Assembly (NCBI GenBank): GCA_016715105.1 | Contig: JADKBO010000044.1 | Coordinates: 1-48,478 of the forward strand | Direction: 5' to 3' | DNA length: 48,478 nucleotides | Source: Saprospiraceae bacterium | GTDB lineage: Bacteria > Bacteroidota > Bacteroidia > Chitinophagales > Saprospiraceae | In this document: one piece after another, positions 1 to 7,614 of the stretch | Layout: each line of letters begins with the position of its first letter | Position numbering within the stretch: the first letter of the stretch is position 1 | Program-made: the position numbers and the translations under genes | Notes under the pieces: model-generated | What the model was told of the DNA's origin: nothing | Seen by the model: the letters and a program-made list of their open reading frames with translations, nothing else | The model's database searches: none

Positions 1-263
1 GGCCCGGCAGTAACAGCAATGGCGTTTAAGTCTTTGGCAGTAATAAATGCTTTATCTAAAGCTTCTTTTACCACCACTGCAATATGGGTATTGTGTTGTC
101 TAGATGCCAACTCTGGGACAACACCTCCATATTTTTCATGATCGACCTGTGTTGCAGTGATGTTTGAAAGGACCTTTCCATTGTGAATGATCGAAGCTGA
201 AGTATCATCACATGAACTTTCTATTCCTAGGATGTATATATTTTCCTTATTGATAAGCAGCAA
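1..263 (-). CDS. tsaD: tRNA N6-adenosine threonylcarbamoyltransferase TsaD (5' part, runs off the window)
   Basis: TsaD (Kae1/YgjD) transfers the threonylcarbamoyl group to A37 of ANN-decoding tRNAs. Only the first 87 or so codons are present; the gene continues past position 1. The translated start contains the family signature GIESSCDDTSAS followed by GGVVPELASRQHNTHI, the N-terminal ATPase-like fold and the ASRxH segment whose histidine helps bind the metal. No ATG precedes the signature. The nearest in-frame start is a TTG at 261-263, directly after an in-frame TAA, giving a nine-residue lead before IYILGIE. The gene points away from the next gene, so the region to position 625 is a divergent control region. 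Identification is firm; the exact start is less so. Confidence 0.9.
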   Translation of the reverse strand, partial: MLLINKENIYILGIESSCDDTSASIIHNGKVLSNITATQVDHEKYGGVVPELASRQHNTHIAVVVKEALDKAFITAKDLNAIAVTAG

Positions 264-625
264 TTAAAATTTTAAAAAAATATGGATGCGTCACACACCC
301 TTTTGATTGAATCGTGCATCTAAACGGACGAAAGGCAAAGATAATTACTTCTATGGAGTAAAATTTACGCTTTTCACAAGATTGTTATATATCGATATGG
401 AGAGATAATAAGCCAAATAATGACATGGTTTCATGCATTGTTAAAAATTATTCTTCACGGGACATTTTATAAAAAGATGATTTACAGTATATATATTAAT
501 TTTAATAACAATATTTTGAGCAAATTAACCACATTTATTTTGTCGTCTTACAACATTTTATAACTTTACAGCCGATTAAATAGACACAATTTCTAAGCAA
601 AAACAAAATCAATCAATACTGAAAT
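264..625. other. Divergent intergenic region, no gene seen
   Basis: This 362-nt AT-rich stretch lies between tsaD (minus) and the pseudopilin-like gene (plus). No open frame with a plausible start and no RNA gene was recognised. Near its right end it carries a promoter-like pair described separately (539-568). Confidence 0.6.
539..568 (+). promoter_or_regulatory. Candidate Bacteroidota-type promoter
   Basis: TTTG at 539-542 and TAACTTTA at 561-568 are 18 nt apart. This resembles the Bacteroidota TTTG / TAnnTTTG promoter, with the last base of the -7 box off consensus. It lies about 57 nt upstream of the ATG at 626. It is pattern matching only. Confidence 0.35.
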
Positions 626-1204
626 ATGAGACTAATAGTAAGTTTAATAATGGCACTTTTAGTAGGTTTCTTGGGATATCTAGTATACTCATCTATTCAA
701 GAGCCTATTGCATTTTCTGCAGAGAAAGGAAAAAGATCTGATGCGGTAGCGGCACAGCTTACCAAAATAAGGACATTGCAAGAAATCTATAGATCCATTA
801 AAGGGTCATATGCAGGTGACTTTCAAGAGTTGGTTACAACCATAAAGAATGATAGTATACCTTTTGAAAACATTGAAGGTGACCCAGATGATCCTACAAA
901 CCTTGATAAAGTGAGAAGATTTGTTACTTATCAATCTGCCTTAGATACAGTAAAAGCAATGGGTATTAGCCTTGAAAACTTAGACGTTATCCCTTACACA
1001 GATGGGCAGAAATTTACCATGCAAACAGACACCATAGAATATCAAAGTACTATGGTCAATGTGATTGAGGTAGGCACCACTTGGAAAACTTTTATGGGTG
1101 AATACGCAGATCCAAAGTATAAAAAATACGATAACAGATATAATCCAGACGCAGCATTTAAATTCGGCGATCTCTCGACTCCGAGTTTGAATGGTACTTG
1201 GTGA
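626..1204 (+). CDS. Membrane-anchored pseudopilin-like protein of unknown function
   Basis: A 192-residue protein with one N-terminal hydrophobic helix (about residues 3-24) and a soluble extracytoplasmic remainder. After the helix comes a charged amphipathic stretch containing KIRTLQEIYRSIKGSYAGDF. This resembles the pattern in pilins and pseudopilins, where a long helix with an IRxxQxxY-like motif precedes a GxYA-type motif. There is no clear prepilin peptidase site, so the resemblance is structural inference only. It is the first gene of a run whose next two members overlap head to tail (DUF3822, then rsmD), so co-transcription is likely. I do not recognise a named family, and no function can be assigned. 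Confidence 0.75.
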   Translation: MRLIVSLIMALLVGFLGYLVYSSIQEPIAFSAEKGKRSDAVAAQLTKIRTLQEIYRSIKGSYAGDFQELVTTIKNDSIPFENIEGDPDDPTNLDKVRRFVTYQSALDTVKAMGISLENLDVIPYTDGQKFTMQTDTIEYQSTMVNVIEVGTTWKTFMGEYADPKYKKYDNRYNPDAAFKFGDLSTPSLNGTW

Positions 1205-1914
1205 TGATAGATCTTTATTATAAAACGGGTTTAAAACCTACAACTGATACAACACTGTCTGTCCTGTTTGGGACGGACAGTGCTTTTTATTGCATATTCG
1301 ATGCTCATAAAGTCCTTTTTGAAGGCAATCATATGAAAATTGATGCTTTTTGGGACGCTTATGAAAGAGGCAGCATCAAAGCCGATCGGATGAAATTGAT
1401 GAGTTTGAGTAATAAATTCATTCTTTCAAACAACACATCCCACTTGCCAAGTAATGATTTTGATGTGTACATCGACAAGTTTACCGATCAGCCTATTTAT
1501 TGTAAACACATTTTTGCTAAAGGTGCACCGAAAAAAGTCCAACACATCGTTACTGCGCTCGATCACCATTACTATTTAGGGCAGAAGACAGTTTTTCATT
1601 TGTATCTGGAAATCAACAGATTACACGTATATTATAAGTTGGATGGTAAATTTGAATTTTATAATAATTATGAAATCAAAACTTCAGAAGACTTATTGTA
1701 TTATGTTGAATTGGTCCACAATATGATCGTCAATGGTAATAAAGAAAGGAATCCTCTGGAAGTATCAGGTCTGGTAGACATAGAATCTGGTTACCTGGAG
1801 TTACTAAAAAAGTATTATCCTCAAATTACTTTTATCACTGCGGGTATAAATGCAGAAAATGAACCACTCAACCAATTTTATTTCGGACACCTTATCAACT
1901 TGGCATGCGTATAA
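1204..1914 (+). CDS. DUF3822 family protein
   Basis: This protein of about 236 residues matches the DUF3822 family, which in Bacteroidota is commonly encoded immediately before rsmD. The segment TVFHLYLEINRLHVYYKLDGKFEFYNNYEIKTSED, split by ordinary residues, gives the typical alternating strand pattern of an actin-like ATPase-related fold; no catalytic residues are known to me. I place the start at the ATG at 1204, which shares one base with the stop codon of the preceding gene (TGATG). An in-frame TTG at 1198 is the alternative. The 3' end overlaps the rsmD start by 10 nt, indicating translational coupling. The function is unknown; the neighbourhood hints at a link to ribosome or RNA maturation. 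Confidence 0.8.
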   Translation: MIDLYYKTGLKPTTDTTLSVLFGTDSAFYCIFDAHKVLFEGNHMKIDAFWDAYERGSIKADRMKLMSLSNKFILSNNTSHLPSNDFDVYIDKFTDQPIYCKHIFAKGAPKKVQHIVTALDHHYYLGQKTVFHLYLEINRLHVYYKLDGKFEFYNNYEIKTSEDLLYYVELVHNMIVNGNKERNPLEVSGLVDIESGYLELLKKYYPQITFITAGINAENEPLNQFYFGHLINLACV

Positions 1915-2444
1915 TTGGTGGAGAATTTGGAGGTAGAAGGTTCAATCCTCCTGCAAAAAACTGGCCCACTCGGCCAACCACGGATATTTCAAAAGAAGGT
2001 CTATACAACATGCTTCAAAACAGGATAGATTTTGAGGATACCATCATGTTGGATTTATTTGGCGGCACGGGCAATCACTGTTATGAATTTATTTCCAGGG
2101 GCTGCCAAGACGCAACTTATGTCGATAACTTTGCAGGCTGTGTTGCTTTTGTTAAGAAAACCTCAGAAGAATTGGGTATAGGTGAAAGAATAAAAATTTT
2201 CAAAGTGGATGTTTTTAAATATATTTCCTCTTGTGAACGACAATATGATTTCATTTTTGCTGGTCCGCCTTATCCATTGATTACCCTCAATACCATTCCC
2301 GACAAGATATTTGCCAAAGGTATTCTCAAAGAAGGTGGTATCTTTGTCCTGGAACATAATCCCCAACACAATTTTAAGCAACACGCTTTTTATAAAGAGG
2401 AAAGGGCTTATGGTACGACCATTTTTAGTTTTTTTGTAGCTTAG
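1905..2444 (+). CDS. rsmD: 16S rRNA (guanine966-N2)-methyltransferase RsmD-like
   Basis: RsmD methylates G966 of 16S rRNA using S-adenosylmethionine. The 179-residue product has the family start RIIGGEFGGRRF (residues 2-13) and RPTTDISKEGLYNML (23-37), then the SAM-binding motif MLDLFGGTGN (48-57). The catalytic motif IV, normally [D/N]PP[Y/F], reads AGPPY here, with glycine at position 120 in place of the acidic or amide residue. This may be a lineage variant or may impair activity. The length matches the family. The start ATG lies inside the end of the DUF3822 gene, so the two are probably co-translated. Family membership is clear; activity is less certain because of the motif IV change. 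Confidence 0.85.
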   Translation: MRIIGGEFGGRRFNPPAKNWPTRPTTDISKEGLYNMLQNRIDFEDTIMLDLFGGTGNHCYEFISRGCQDATYVDNFAGCVAFVKKTSEELGIGERIKIFKVDVFKYISSCERQYDFIFAGPPYPLITLNTIPDKIFAKGILKEGGIFVLEHNPQHNFKQHAFYKEERAYGTTIFSFFVA

Positions 2445-2455
2445 AAGTAGATTTT

Positions 2456-4297
2456 ATGAAGTTTTTAGAAGAGGTTATTAATGAACTCGTCGTGTCTTTT
2501 AAGGCGGTTTATGGTGTAGATGTTGATGTACATAAACTACTCCTTTCACCCACCAAAAAAGAATTTGACGGAGATTTTACCTTAGTCATTTTCCCGTTTG
2601 TAAAAGATCTCAGGAAATCGCCCGAACAAATTGGCGATGAAATCGGAAAACATATGGTGCAAATAAGTAGTCAAGTTCAAGGCTACAATGTCATCAAAGG
2701 TTTTTTGAATTTAAGTCTTTCTGATCAATTTTGGAAAGCAAATCTAGACCAAATTGTGGACACCTCACTTTATGGAAATCTGGAAGCAAAGCACGAAAAA
2801 GTAATGGTGGAGTTCTCCTCACCAAATACCAACAAACCCTTACACCTTGGGCATATCCGCAATATACTTTTAGGTTGGAGTTGTGCTAAAATTCTACAAG
2901 CGGCTGGTTATGAAGTTATTAAGACTCAAATCATCAATGATAGAGGCATAGCAGTTTGCAAAAGTATGTTGGCATGGAGTCTTTTTGGAGATGGCAAAAC
3001 ACCAGAATCAACAGGTATAAAAGGTGATCATTTTGTAGGAGATTATTATGTTTTGTTTGAAACCAAATTCCAGGAAGAATATGGGGAATGGCAAAGTACC
3101 GCTGAGGGGCAGACCATTTTTGCAACGAGAGCAGACTTAGACCAATCTGAAGCAGCTTTCTTCAAGGCATATAAAAACGACTATTTCAATAATTACAGCG
3201 CACTGGGTAAGGCAGCAAAGGAAATGTTACTTGCTTGGGAAGCTGGAGATGGTCCAACGGTATCGCTCTGGAAAAAAATGAATGCCTGGGTTTATGCGGG
3301 ATTTGAAGAGACTTACGATAAGTTGCTGGTAAACTTTGATAAATACTACTATGAATCAGATACTTATCTCCTTGGCAAAGATGCCGTAAAAAAGGGCTTG
3401 GACTTAGGCGTATTTTATCAAAAAGAAGATTCATCCATTTGGATTGATTTGACTGATGCGGGCATGGATCACAAATTGGTACAAAGAAGAGATGGTACTT
3501 CTGTTTATATGACTCAGGACATTGGAACAGCTCAACTCAGATACCAGGACTTTGGTGCCACAAAAATGATTTACACCGTCGCAGACGAGCAAGATTACCA
3601 CTTTCAAGTCTTGTTTGAAATCATGAAGCGACTCAAAGAACCTTTTGCAGATGGACTTTTTCATCTTTCTTATGGAATGGTAGATTTACCTACAGGTAAA
3701 ATGAAATCCAGAGAAGGTACGGTCGTGGATGCAGATGATTTGATGGCAGAAGTGATTGCCGAGGCAAAAGCCGCCAGTGACGAACGAGGAGAAATAGCAG
3801 AAATTTCGGCTGCGGAACAACAAGAAACCATCCGTAAAATTGGTATTGCTGCCTTGAAGTTTTTCATGATCAAGGTACATCCCAAAAAACGCATGACATT
3901 TGATCCGAAAGAATCAGTCGATATGCAAGGGCAAACAGGGCCTTACATTCAAAATGCCTATGTGCGGATAAAGTCCATATTGCGCAGGGCCAATGACGGA
4001 TTTGGTGATTATAGTACTTACAATGAACTAGAAGACCAGGAAAAAGTGTTACTCACTTTAGTGATGTCATACCCGGATGTGGTTTTGGAAGCTGCAAATG
4101 GTTATGATCCATCGACCATTGCAAATTTTTGTTATTCATTAGCGAAAGAATTTCACAAGTTTTATCATGACATTCGTATTTTGGGCGCTGAAACCGAAAA
4201 TGCAAAATCGTTTAGGCTGACATTGAGTAGCGTTGTAGCGAAAACACTGCAGCATGGCATGGATTTATTGGGTATAGAGATGCCCGAAAAAATGTAA
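2456..4297 (+). CDS. argS: Arginyl-tRNA synthetase
   Basis: Class I synthetase that charges tRNA-Arg in the cytoplasm. The 613-residue protein has the N-terminal additional domain (about 5-95), the catalytic signature SSPNTNKPLHLGHIRN with HLGH at residues 130-133, and the modified KMSKS loop as GKMKSREGTVV (near residue 415). The C-terminal anticodon-binding domain begins around residue 495 (TGPYIQNAYVRI) and ends normally. It starts 11 nt after the rsmD stop, which suggests transcription with the upstream genes. glnS follows 37 nt downstream. Length and motifs are as expected for Bacteroidota ArgS. Confidence 0.97.
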   Translation: MKFLEEVINELVVSFKAVYGVDVDVHKLLLSPTKKEFDGDFTLVIFPFVKDLRKSPEQIGDEIGKHMVQISSQVQGYNVIKGFLNLSLSDQFWKANLDQIVDTSLYGNLEAKHEKVMVEFSSPNTNKPLHLGHIRNILLGWSCAKILQAAGYEVIKTQIINDRGIAVCKSMLAWSLFGDGKTPESTGIKGDHFVGDYYVLFETKFQEEYGEWQSTAEGQTIFATRADLDQSEAAFFKAYKNDYFNNYSALGKAAKEMLLAWEAGDGPTVSLWKKMNAWVYAGFEETYDKLLVNFDKYYYESDTYLLGKDAVKKGLDLGVFYQKEDSSIWIDLTDAGMDHKLVQRRDGTSVYMTQDIGTAQLRYQDFGATKMIYTVADEQDYHFQVLFEIMKRLKEPFADGLFHLSYGMVDLPTGKMKSREGTVVDADDLMAEVIAEAKAASDERGEIAEISAAEQQETIRKIGIAALKFFMIKVHPKKRMTFDPKESVDMQGQTGPYIQNAYVRIKSILRRANDGFGDYSTYNELEDQEKVLLTLVMSYPDVVLEAANGYDPSTIANFCYSLAKEFHKFYHDIRILGAETENAKSFRLTLSSVVAKTLQHGMDLLGIEMPEKM

Positions 4298-4334
4298 TGA
4301 ATTTTTAAAACATAATACTAAGCGACTGTAACAA

Positions 4335-5999
4335 ATGTCTGAAATCACAAAACCCTCTTTGAATTTTATTGAGGAAATTATAGAAGAAGATTTAAAATCA
4401 GGGAAACATAATGGCAGAGTACATACCAGGTTTCCTCCTGAACCAAATGGATATCTCCATATTGGTCACTCAAAAGCCATTTGTATCAATTTTGGACTAG
4501 CTCAGAAATATGGTGGTAAGACCAATTTGAGATTTGACGACACCAATCCCACTACTGAGGAAACAGAATATGTGGAGGCCATAAAAAAAGACATACAGTG
4601 GTTGGGTTTTGAATGGGAGGGCGAAGCTTTGTTTGCTTCAGACTATTTCGATCAACTTTTTGATTTTGCAGTCGATTTGATCAATAAAGGATTGGCATAT
4701 GTAGATGATAGCAGTGCGGAAGAGATTGCGGAAATGAAAAAAAATCCGTCTGAACCTGGCCTGGAGTCTCCATATAGAAAAAGAACCATCGCAGAAAATC
4801 TTGAATTGTTTCAAGATATGAAAGCTGGAAAATATGTAGATGGATCTAAAGTTTTGCGCGCCAAAGGTGACATGACATCGCCGAATATGCACATGCGCGA
4901 TCCAGTTATTTACAGAATCAAACACGAACATCACCACCGTACAGGTAATAAATGGTGCATCTACCCGATGTACGATTTTGCCCATGGACAGAGTGATTCG
5001 ATAGAAAAAATTACCCATTCACTTTGTTCGCTGGAGTTTATCCATCATCGACCATTGTATGACTGGTTCATTGACAAATTGGGCATTTTCCCTTCCAGAC
5101 AAATTGAGTTTGCACGGATGAATGTGGCTTATATGATCACTTCAAAAAGGAAGTTGTTGAAGTTGGTGACAGAAGGTTTTGTTAGTGGCTGGGATGACCC
5201 AAGAATGCCGACCATTAGTGGTATGCGCAGAAGAGGATATCCTGCAGAAGCCATCCGTACATTCTGCGATAAAGCTGGGGTTGCGAAAAGAGACAATACC
5301 ATTGAGATAGAATTACTAGAATCTTGCATCAGGGAAGTGCTCAACAGAACAGCAGATCGGGTGATGGTGGTCCTTGATCCGGTTTTGTTGACCATCACCA
5401 ATTATGATGAAAATCTCACTGAAATCATGACTGGGGAAAACAATCCTGAAGACGTGCATTCTGAGGATAGACCATTGCCATTTTCAAGACAATTGTGGAT
5501 CGAGCAAGATGATTTCATGGAAGATGCGCCTAAAAAATATTTTCGTTTGACGCCAGGTGCCAATGTGCGCTTGAAAAATGCCTACATCATACAATGCGAT
5601 GGCTGCATTAAAGATGAAAATGGTAAAGTTATTGAAGTTTTGGCATCGTATTTTCCCAATTCAAAAAGTGGAGAAGACACCAGTGAAATCAAAGCCAAAG
5701 GAACCATCCATTGGGTATCTAAAAAAGAAGGTTTACCATGCGAAGTCAGAAATTACAACCGCCTTTTCACCGTTCCAAATCCTGATGATTTTGAGGATGA
5801 AGGCAAAACGATTTTTGATTTCTACAATCCAGAATCCTTGCAAGTAAACAAAACTGCCATCATGGAACCGGGTTTAAAAGGTGCCCAAGAAGGAATTCAT
5901 TTACAATTTATGCGGAAAGGGTATTACACGGTGGATCCAGATTCTACAGAGGACTTGATGATTTTCAATCAGACGGTTTCTTTGAAGGAAGGGTGGTAA
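4335..5999 (+). CDS. glnS: Glutaminyl-tRNA synthetase
   Basis: Class I synthetase that charges tRNA-Gln directly. The 554-residue protein shows FPPEPNGYLHIGHSKAI with HIGH at residues 42-45, the DDTNP motif near residue 70, and the KMSKS-equivalent ITSKRKLLKLV, where the usual M before SKRK is T. The C-terminal beta-barrel anticodon-binding domains follow from about residue 340 and run to the natural end (SLKEGW). It lies downstream of argS in the same direction with a 37-nt gap and probably belongs to the same transcript. Having GlnRS means Gln-tRNA can be made by direct charging. Confidence 0.97.
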   Translation: MSEITKPSLNFIEEIIEEDLKSGKHNGRVHTRFPPEPNGYLHIGHSKAICINFGLAQKYGGKTNLRFDDTNPTTEETEYVEAIKKDIQWLGFEWEGEALFASDYFDQLFDFAVDLINKGLAYVDDSSAEEIAEMKKNPSEPGLESPYRKRTIAENLELFQDMKAGKYVDGSKVLRAKGDMTSPNMHMRDPVIYRIKHEHHHRTGNKWCIYPMYDFAHGQSDSIEKITHSLCSLEFIHHRPLYDWFIDKLGIFPSRQIEFARMNVAYMITSKRKLLKLVTEGFVSGWDDPRMPTISGMRRRGYPAEAIRTFCDKAGVAKRDNTIEIELLESCIREVLNRTADRVMVVLDPVLLTITNYDENLTEIMTGENNPEDVHSEDRPLPFSRQLWIEQDDFMEDAPKKYFRLTPGANVRLKNAYIIQCDGCIKDENGKVIEVLASYFPNSKSGEDTSEIKAKGTIHWVSKKEGLPCEVRNYNRLFTVPNPDDFEDEGKTIFDFYNPESLQVNKTAIMEPGLKGAQEGIHLQFMRKGYYTVDPDSTEDLMIFNQTVSLKEGW

Positions 6000-6052
6000 G
6001 ATTAAAGAGGGCGAGGCTAAATAAGTTTTAAATGGTGTGTTGACTTGAGGGG

Positions 6053-6084
6053 TTTATTTGTTTAATCGTTTATTTGTTTATTTT
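6053..6084. repeat. 8-bp-period array, four units (TTTATTTG/TTTAATCG)
   Basis: Four contiguous octamers in strict phase: TTTATTTG, TTTAATCG, TTTATTTG and TTTATTTT. A related four-unit array occurs at 6861-6892, on the far side of the toxin-antitoxin pair. The array is too short and too degenerate for a CRISPR. See the findings. Confidence 0.7.
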
Positions 6085-6100
6085 TTTAGAAATAAGATTA

Positions 6101-6493
6101 CTAGTTTTCTACAATACGTGGGTTTAAAATTTGTAAACCTTCAATATTTTTAAAGTCAGAAATATTGCTGGAAATTAGAACTAAGTTGAAAACCATAGCA
6201 GTAGCAGCAACGATTGCATCAGGTAGTTTGATTTTATAGACTTGTCTAAGTGAAATTGTTTTGGATACAACTACATCATCTAAATTTATCACATTTGCAT
6301 CTTGAACAAAGGCAAAAGGTTTTATCAAATCTTCAGGACTTGCTTGATACCAGCCAAGAAGTTCAAGTTTTGATATGACAGAAATATTAGCTTTCTGATT
6401 TATTATTTCATCTAAAGTGTCCAACATGTCAACTGGTAACAAGCCCTCTAAATAGTCAATTATAGTGTTGGTGTCTAATAAAAATCCGGGCAT
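6101..6493 (-). CDS. PIN-domain toxin ribonuclease (VapC-like)
   Basis: The 130-residue protein is a PIN-domain RNase of the kind found in VapBC modules. These cleave tRNA or rRNA and arrest growth when not bound by antitoxin. The acidic catalytic set is visible: D7 in LLDTNTIIDYL, E44 in SKLELLGW, D92 in KLPDAIVAATA, and D113 in SSNISDF at the position of the common TRNxxDF. The gene follows its presumed antitoxin by 13 nt on the same strand, the usual antitoxin-first order. All key residues are present, so the toxin looks intact. The actual RNA target cannot be read from sequence. Confidence 0.9.
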   Translation of the reverse strand: MPGFLLDTNTIIDYLEGLLPVDMLDTLDEIINQKANISVISKLELLGWYQASPEDLIKPFAFVQDANVINLDDVVVSKTISLRQVYKIKLPDAIVAATAMVFNLVLISSNISDFKNIEGLQILNPRIVEN

Positions 6494-6506
6494 AAAAAGT
6501 TTTTAT

Positions 6507-6731
6507 TTAAACTGGAAATCTGTCTCCCCATTCCTCCTGGGATTGCTTTAAGTAAGCCCTTAGTTTATCTGCCGTCTCTTTAGTAATGCTTCCTCTGTAT
6601 TTATCAGAAAGTTTTGTTTTTGGGGCTGTAAAATTTTCCTGGATCACCTTGATCAAATTCTGTTCTTCCAACTCATGCAAAAGCTTTACTGCTTTTTGAT
6701 CAGTTATTTCTATAAGCATGGTGTTTTCCAT
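6507..6731 (-). CDS. Antitoxin partner of the PIN toxin
   Basis: A 74-residue protein encoded directly upstream of the PIN toxin on the same strand. It contains KAVKLLHELEEQNLIKVIQEN, then a basic and flexible middle (APKTKLSDKYRGSIT), and a C-terminal helix (ADKLRAYLKQSQEEWGDRF) suited to wrapping the toxin active site. This layout is common in Bacteroidota antitoxins of VapC-like toxins, but I cannot name its DNA-binding family. I choose the ATG at 6731 (MENTMLIEI); a TTG at 6740 would add three residues. A promoter-like sequence lies just upstream at 6760-6790, which fits autoregulation of the operon. Confidence 0.8.
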   Translation of the reverse strand: MENTMLIEITDQKAVKLLHELEEQNLIKVIQENFTAPKTKLSDKYRGSITKETADKLRAYLKQSQEEWGDRFPV

Positions 6732-6759
6732 AATATGCAAATTTGAAATTAGTTTTAAA

Positions 6760-6790
6760 CAAATTTAGATTATTTTTTCACCAAAAGCAA
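6760..6790 (-). promoter_or_regulatory. Candidate promoter of the toxin-antitoxin operon
   Basis: On the minus strand a perfect -7 box TAAATTTG (6767 down to 6760) follows a TTG (6790-6788) by 20 nt. This places the transcription start shortly before the antitoxin ATG at 6731. Confidence 0.45.
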
Positions 6791-6860
6791 GGGTTTCGAA
6801 ATGCAGTTCTGATGAGGCATCTTTAATCACGTATTGAAATAGTACTAGATTTGATCAATG

Positions 6861-6892
6861 TTTAACCGTTTAACCGTTTAACTGTTTATGTT
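6861..6892. repeat. 8-bp-period array, four units (TTTAACCG)
   Basis: Four contiguous octamers: TTTAACCG twice, TTTAACTG and TTTATGTT. They have the same period, unit count and orientation as the array at 6053-6084, and the two flank the toxin-antitoxin pair. Confidence 0.7.
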
Positions 6893-6903
6893 TGGCCAGA
6901 AAC

Positions 6904-7198
6904 TTAAAGCGCCTCAACCTCGGAAAGAGAAAGGCCAGGTCGCATCTGCAATTTGTTGATTTGTAAGCAAATCCAATTTTTTAAAATTAATGGCTGCTAG
7001 TCTTTTGCCCCTTGCCTCACCTTCAGCTCTTCCTTTTGCTTCCGCATCGGCGATCAAAGTTTTTTCAGTGCGAATGGCATCGATATATTTGTCATAGGCA
7101 GCCAATTGCTCAGGGGTATAGTTGCTTTCGTGAGTCAACTCTATTGCTTGGAGTATTTCTTCTGGAAGTGGAATATTTGCTTTTTGCATCTTCATCAA
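6904..7198 (-). pseudogene. C-terminal remnant of a PD-(D/E)XK (Rpn/DUF-type) transposase-nuclease, frameshifted
   Basis: The surviving part carries the recognisable tail of the Rpn/PD-(D/E)XK nuclease-transposase family: YTPEQLAAYDKYIDAIRTE, an AEAKGRAEGEARGKR charged repeat, and a final helix. The catalytic N-terminal domain is absent; an in-frame stop lies just upstream of 7198. At the 3' end the open frame runs into TWPFSFRG. Removing one base near 6937 instead gives ADATGLSLSEVEAL followed by a stop at 6904-6906, the canonical ending of this family. The gene is therefore both 5'-truncated and frameshifted and is not expected to be active. It marks this patch as a former mobile or accessory region. 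Confidence 0.75.
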
Positions 7199-7282
7199 TT
7201 TATCTATTTTGACTTGGGCCTACAAAGAGGGCTTTGCTGCATAAGTCGGCATAATATGTTTCGCCTCTTACTAGACTACCTA

Positions 7283-7477
7283 TTATTTGTCTTCTTTTTT
7301 TATTAAATCGCCATTTTCTGATATAAAGTAGATTTGCCCCTTTATGAATTTTATTTCAGGCAAATTATATTTCTTATTTTCTTCAATAGCTTTTTTAACT
7401 GCCTTGTTTCCAATCTTTACGATTTCATTTGCCTCTTTTAATAATTCAGCATTCTTAATTTCTTTTATCTCTCCCAT
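7283..7477 (-). CDS. Small charged protein of unknown function
   Basis: A 64-residue, lysine- and glutamate-rich protein with a helical N-terminal half (AELLKEANEIVKIGNKAVKKAI) and a C-terminal KFIKGQIYFISENGDLIKKEDK strand segment. Its ATG overlaps the stop codon of an orphan upstream fragment (TAATG at 7476-7480), which suggests it was once the second gene of a two-gene unit such as a toxin-antitoxin pair. I do not recognise the family. It may no longer be functional, since its upstream partner survives only as a short tail. Confidence 0.5.
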   Translation of the reverse strand: MGEIKEIKNAELLKEANEIVKIGNKAVKKAIEENKKYNLPEIKFIKGQIYFISENGDLIKKEDK

Positions 7478-7594
7478 TAGTTCATATTAGTTTTAAACAA
7501 TTCAAAAAGCAATGGATTTTCAATTTCAAAATCATTTTGTTCTCCTATTGCTACTCGCACAAATCCTTCTTCTGAATTGTAAAGCAGGGACCAT
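7478..7594 (-). pseudogene. Orphan C-terminal gene fragment
   Basis: In the frame ending at the TAA at 7478-7480 the translation reads SLLYNSEEGFVRVAIGEQ, then NDFEIENPLLFELFKTNMN. This protein-like segment is preceded at once by two in-frame stops and has no start codon. It looks like the last 38 or so codons of a gene whose front was lost. The family is not recognised. Its coupling to the 64-residue gene argues that the two formed an operon. Confidence 0.45.
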
Positions 7595-7614
7595 TATTAA
7601 ACTACAAATCTATT

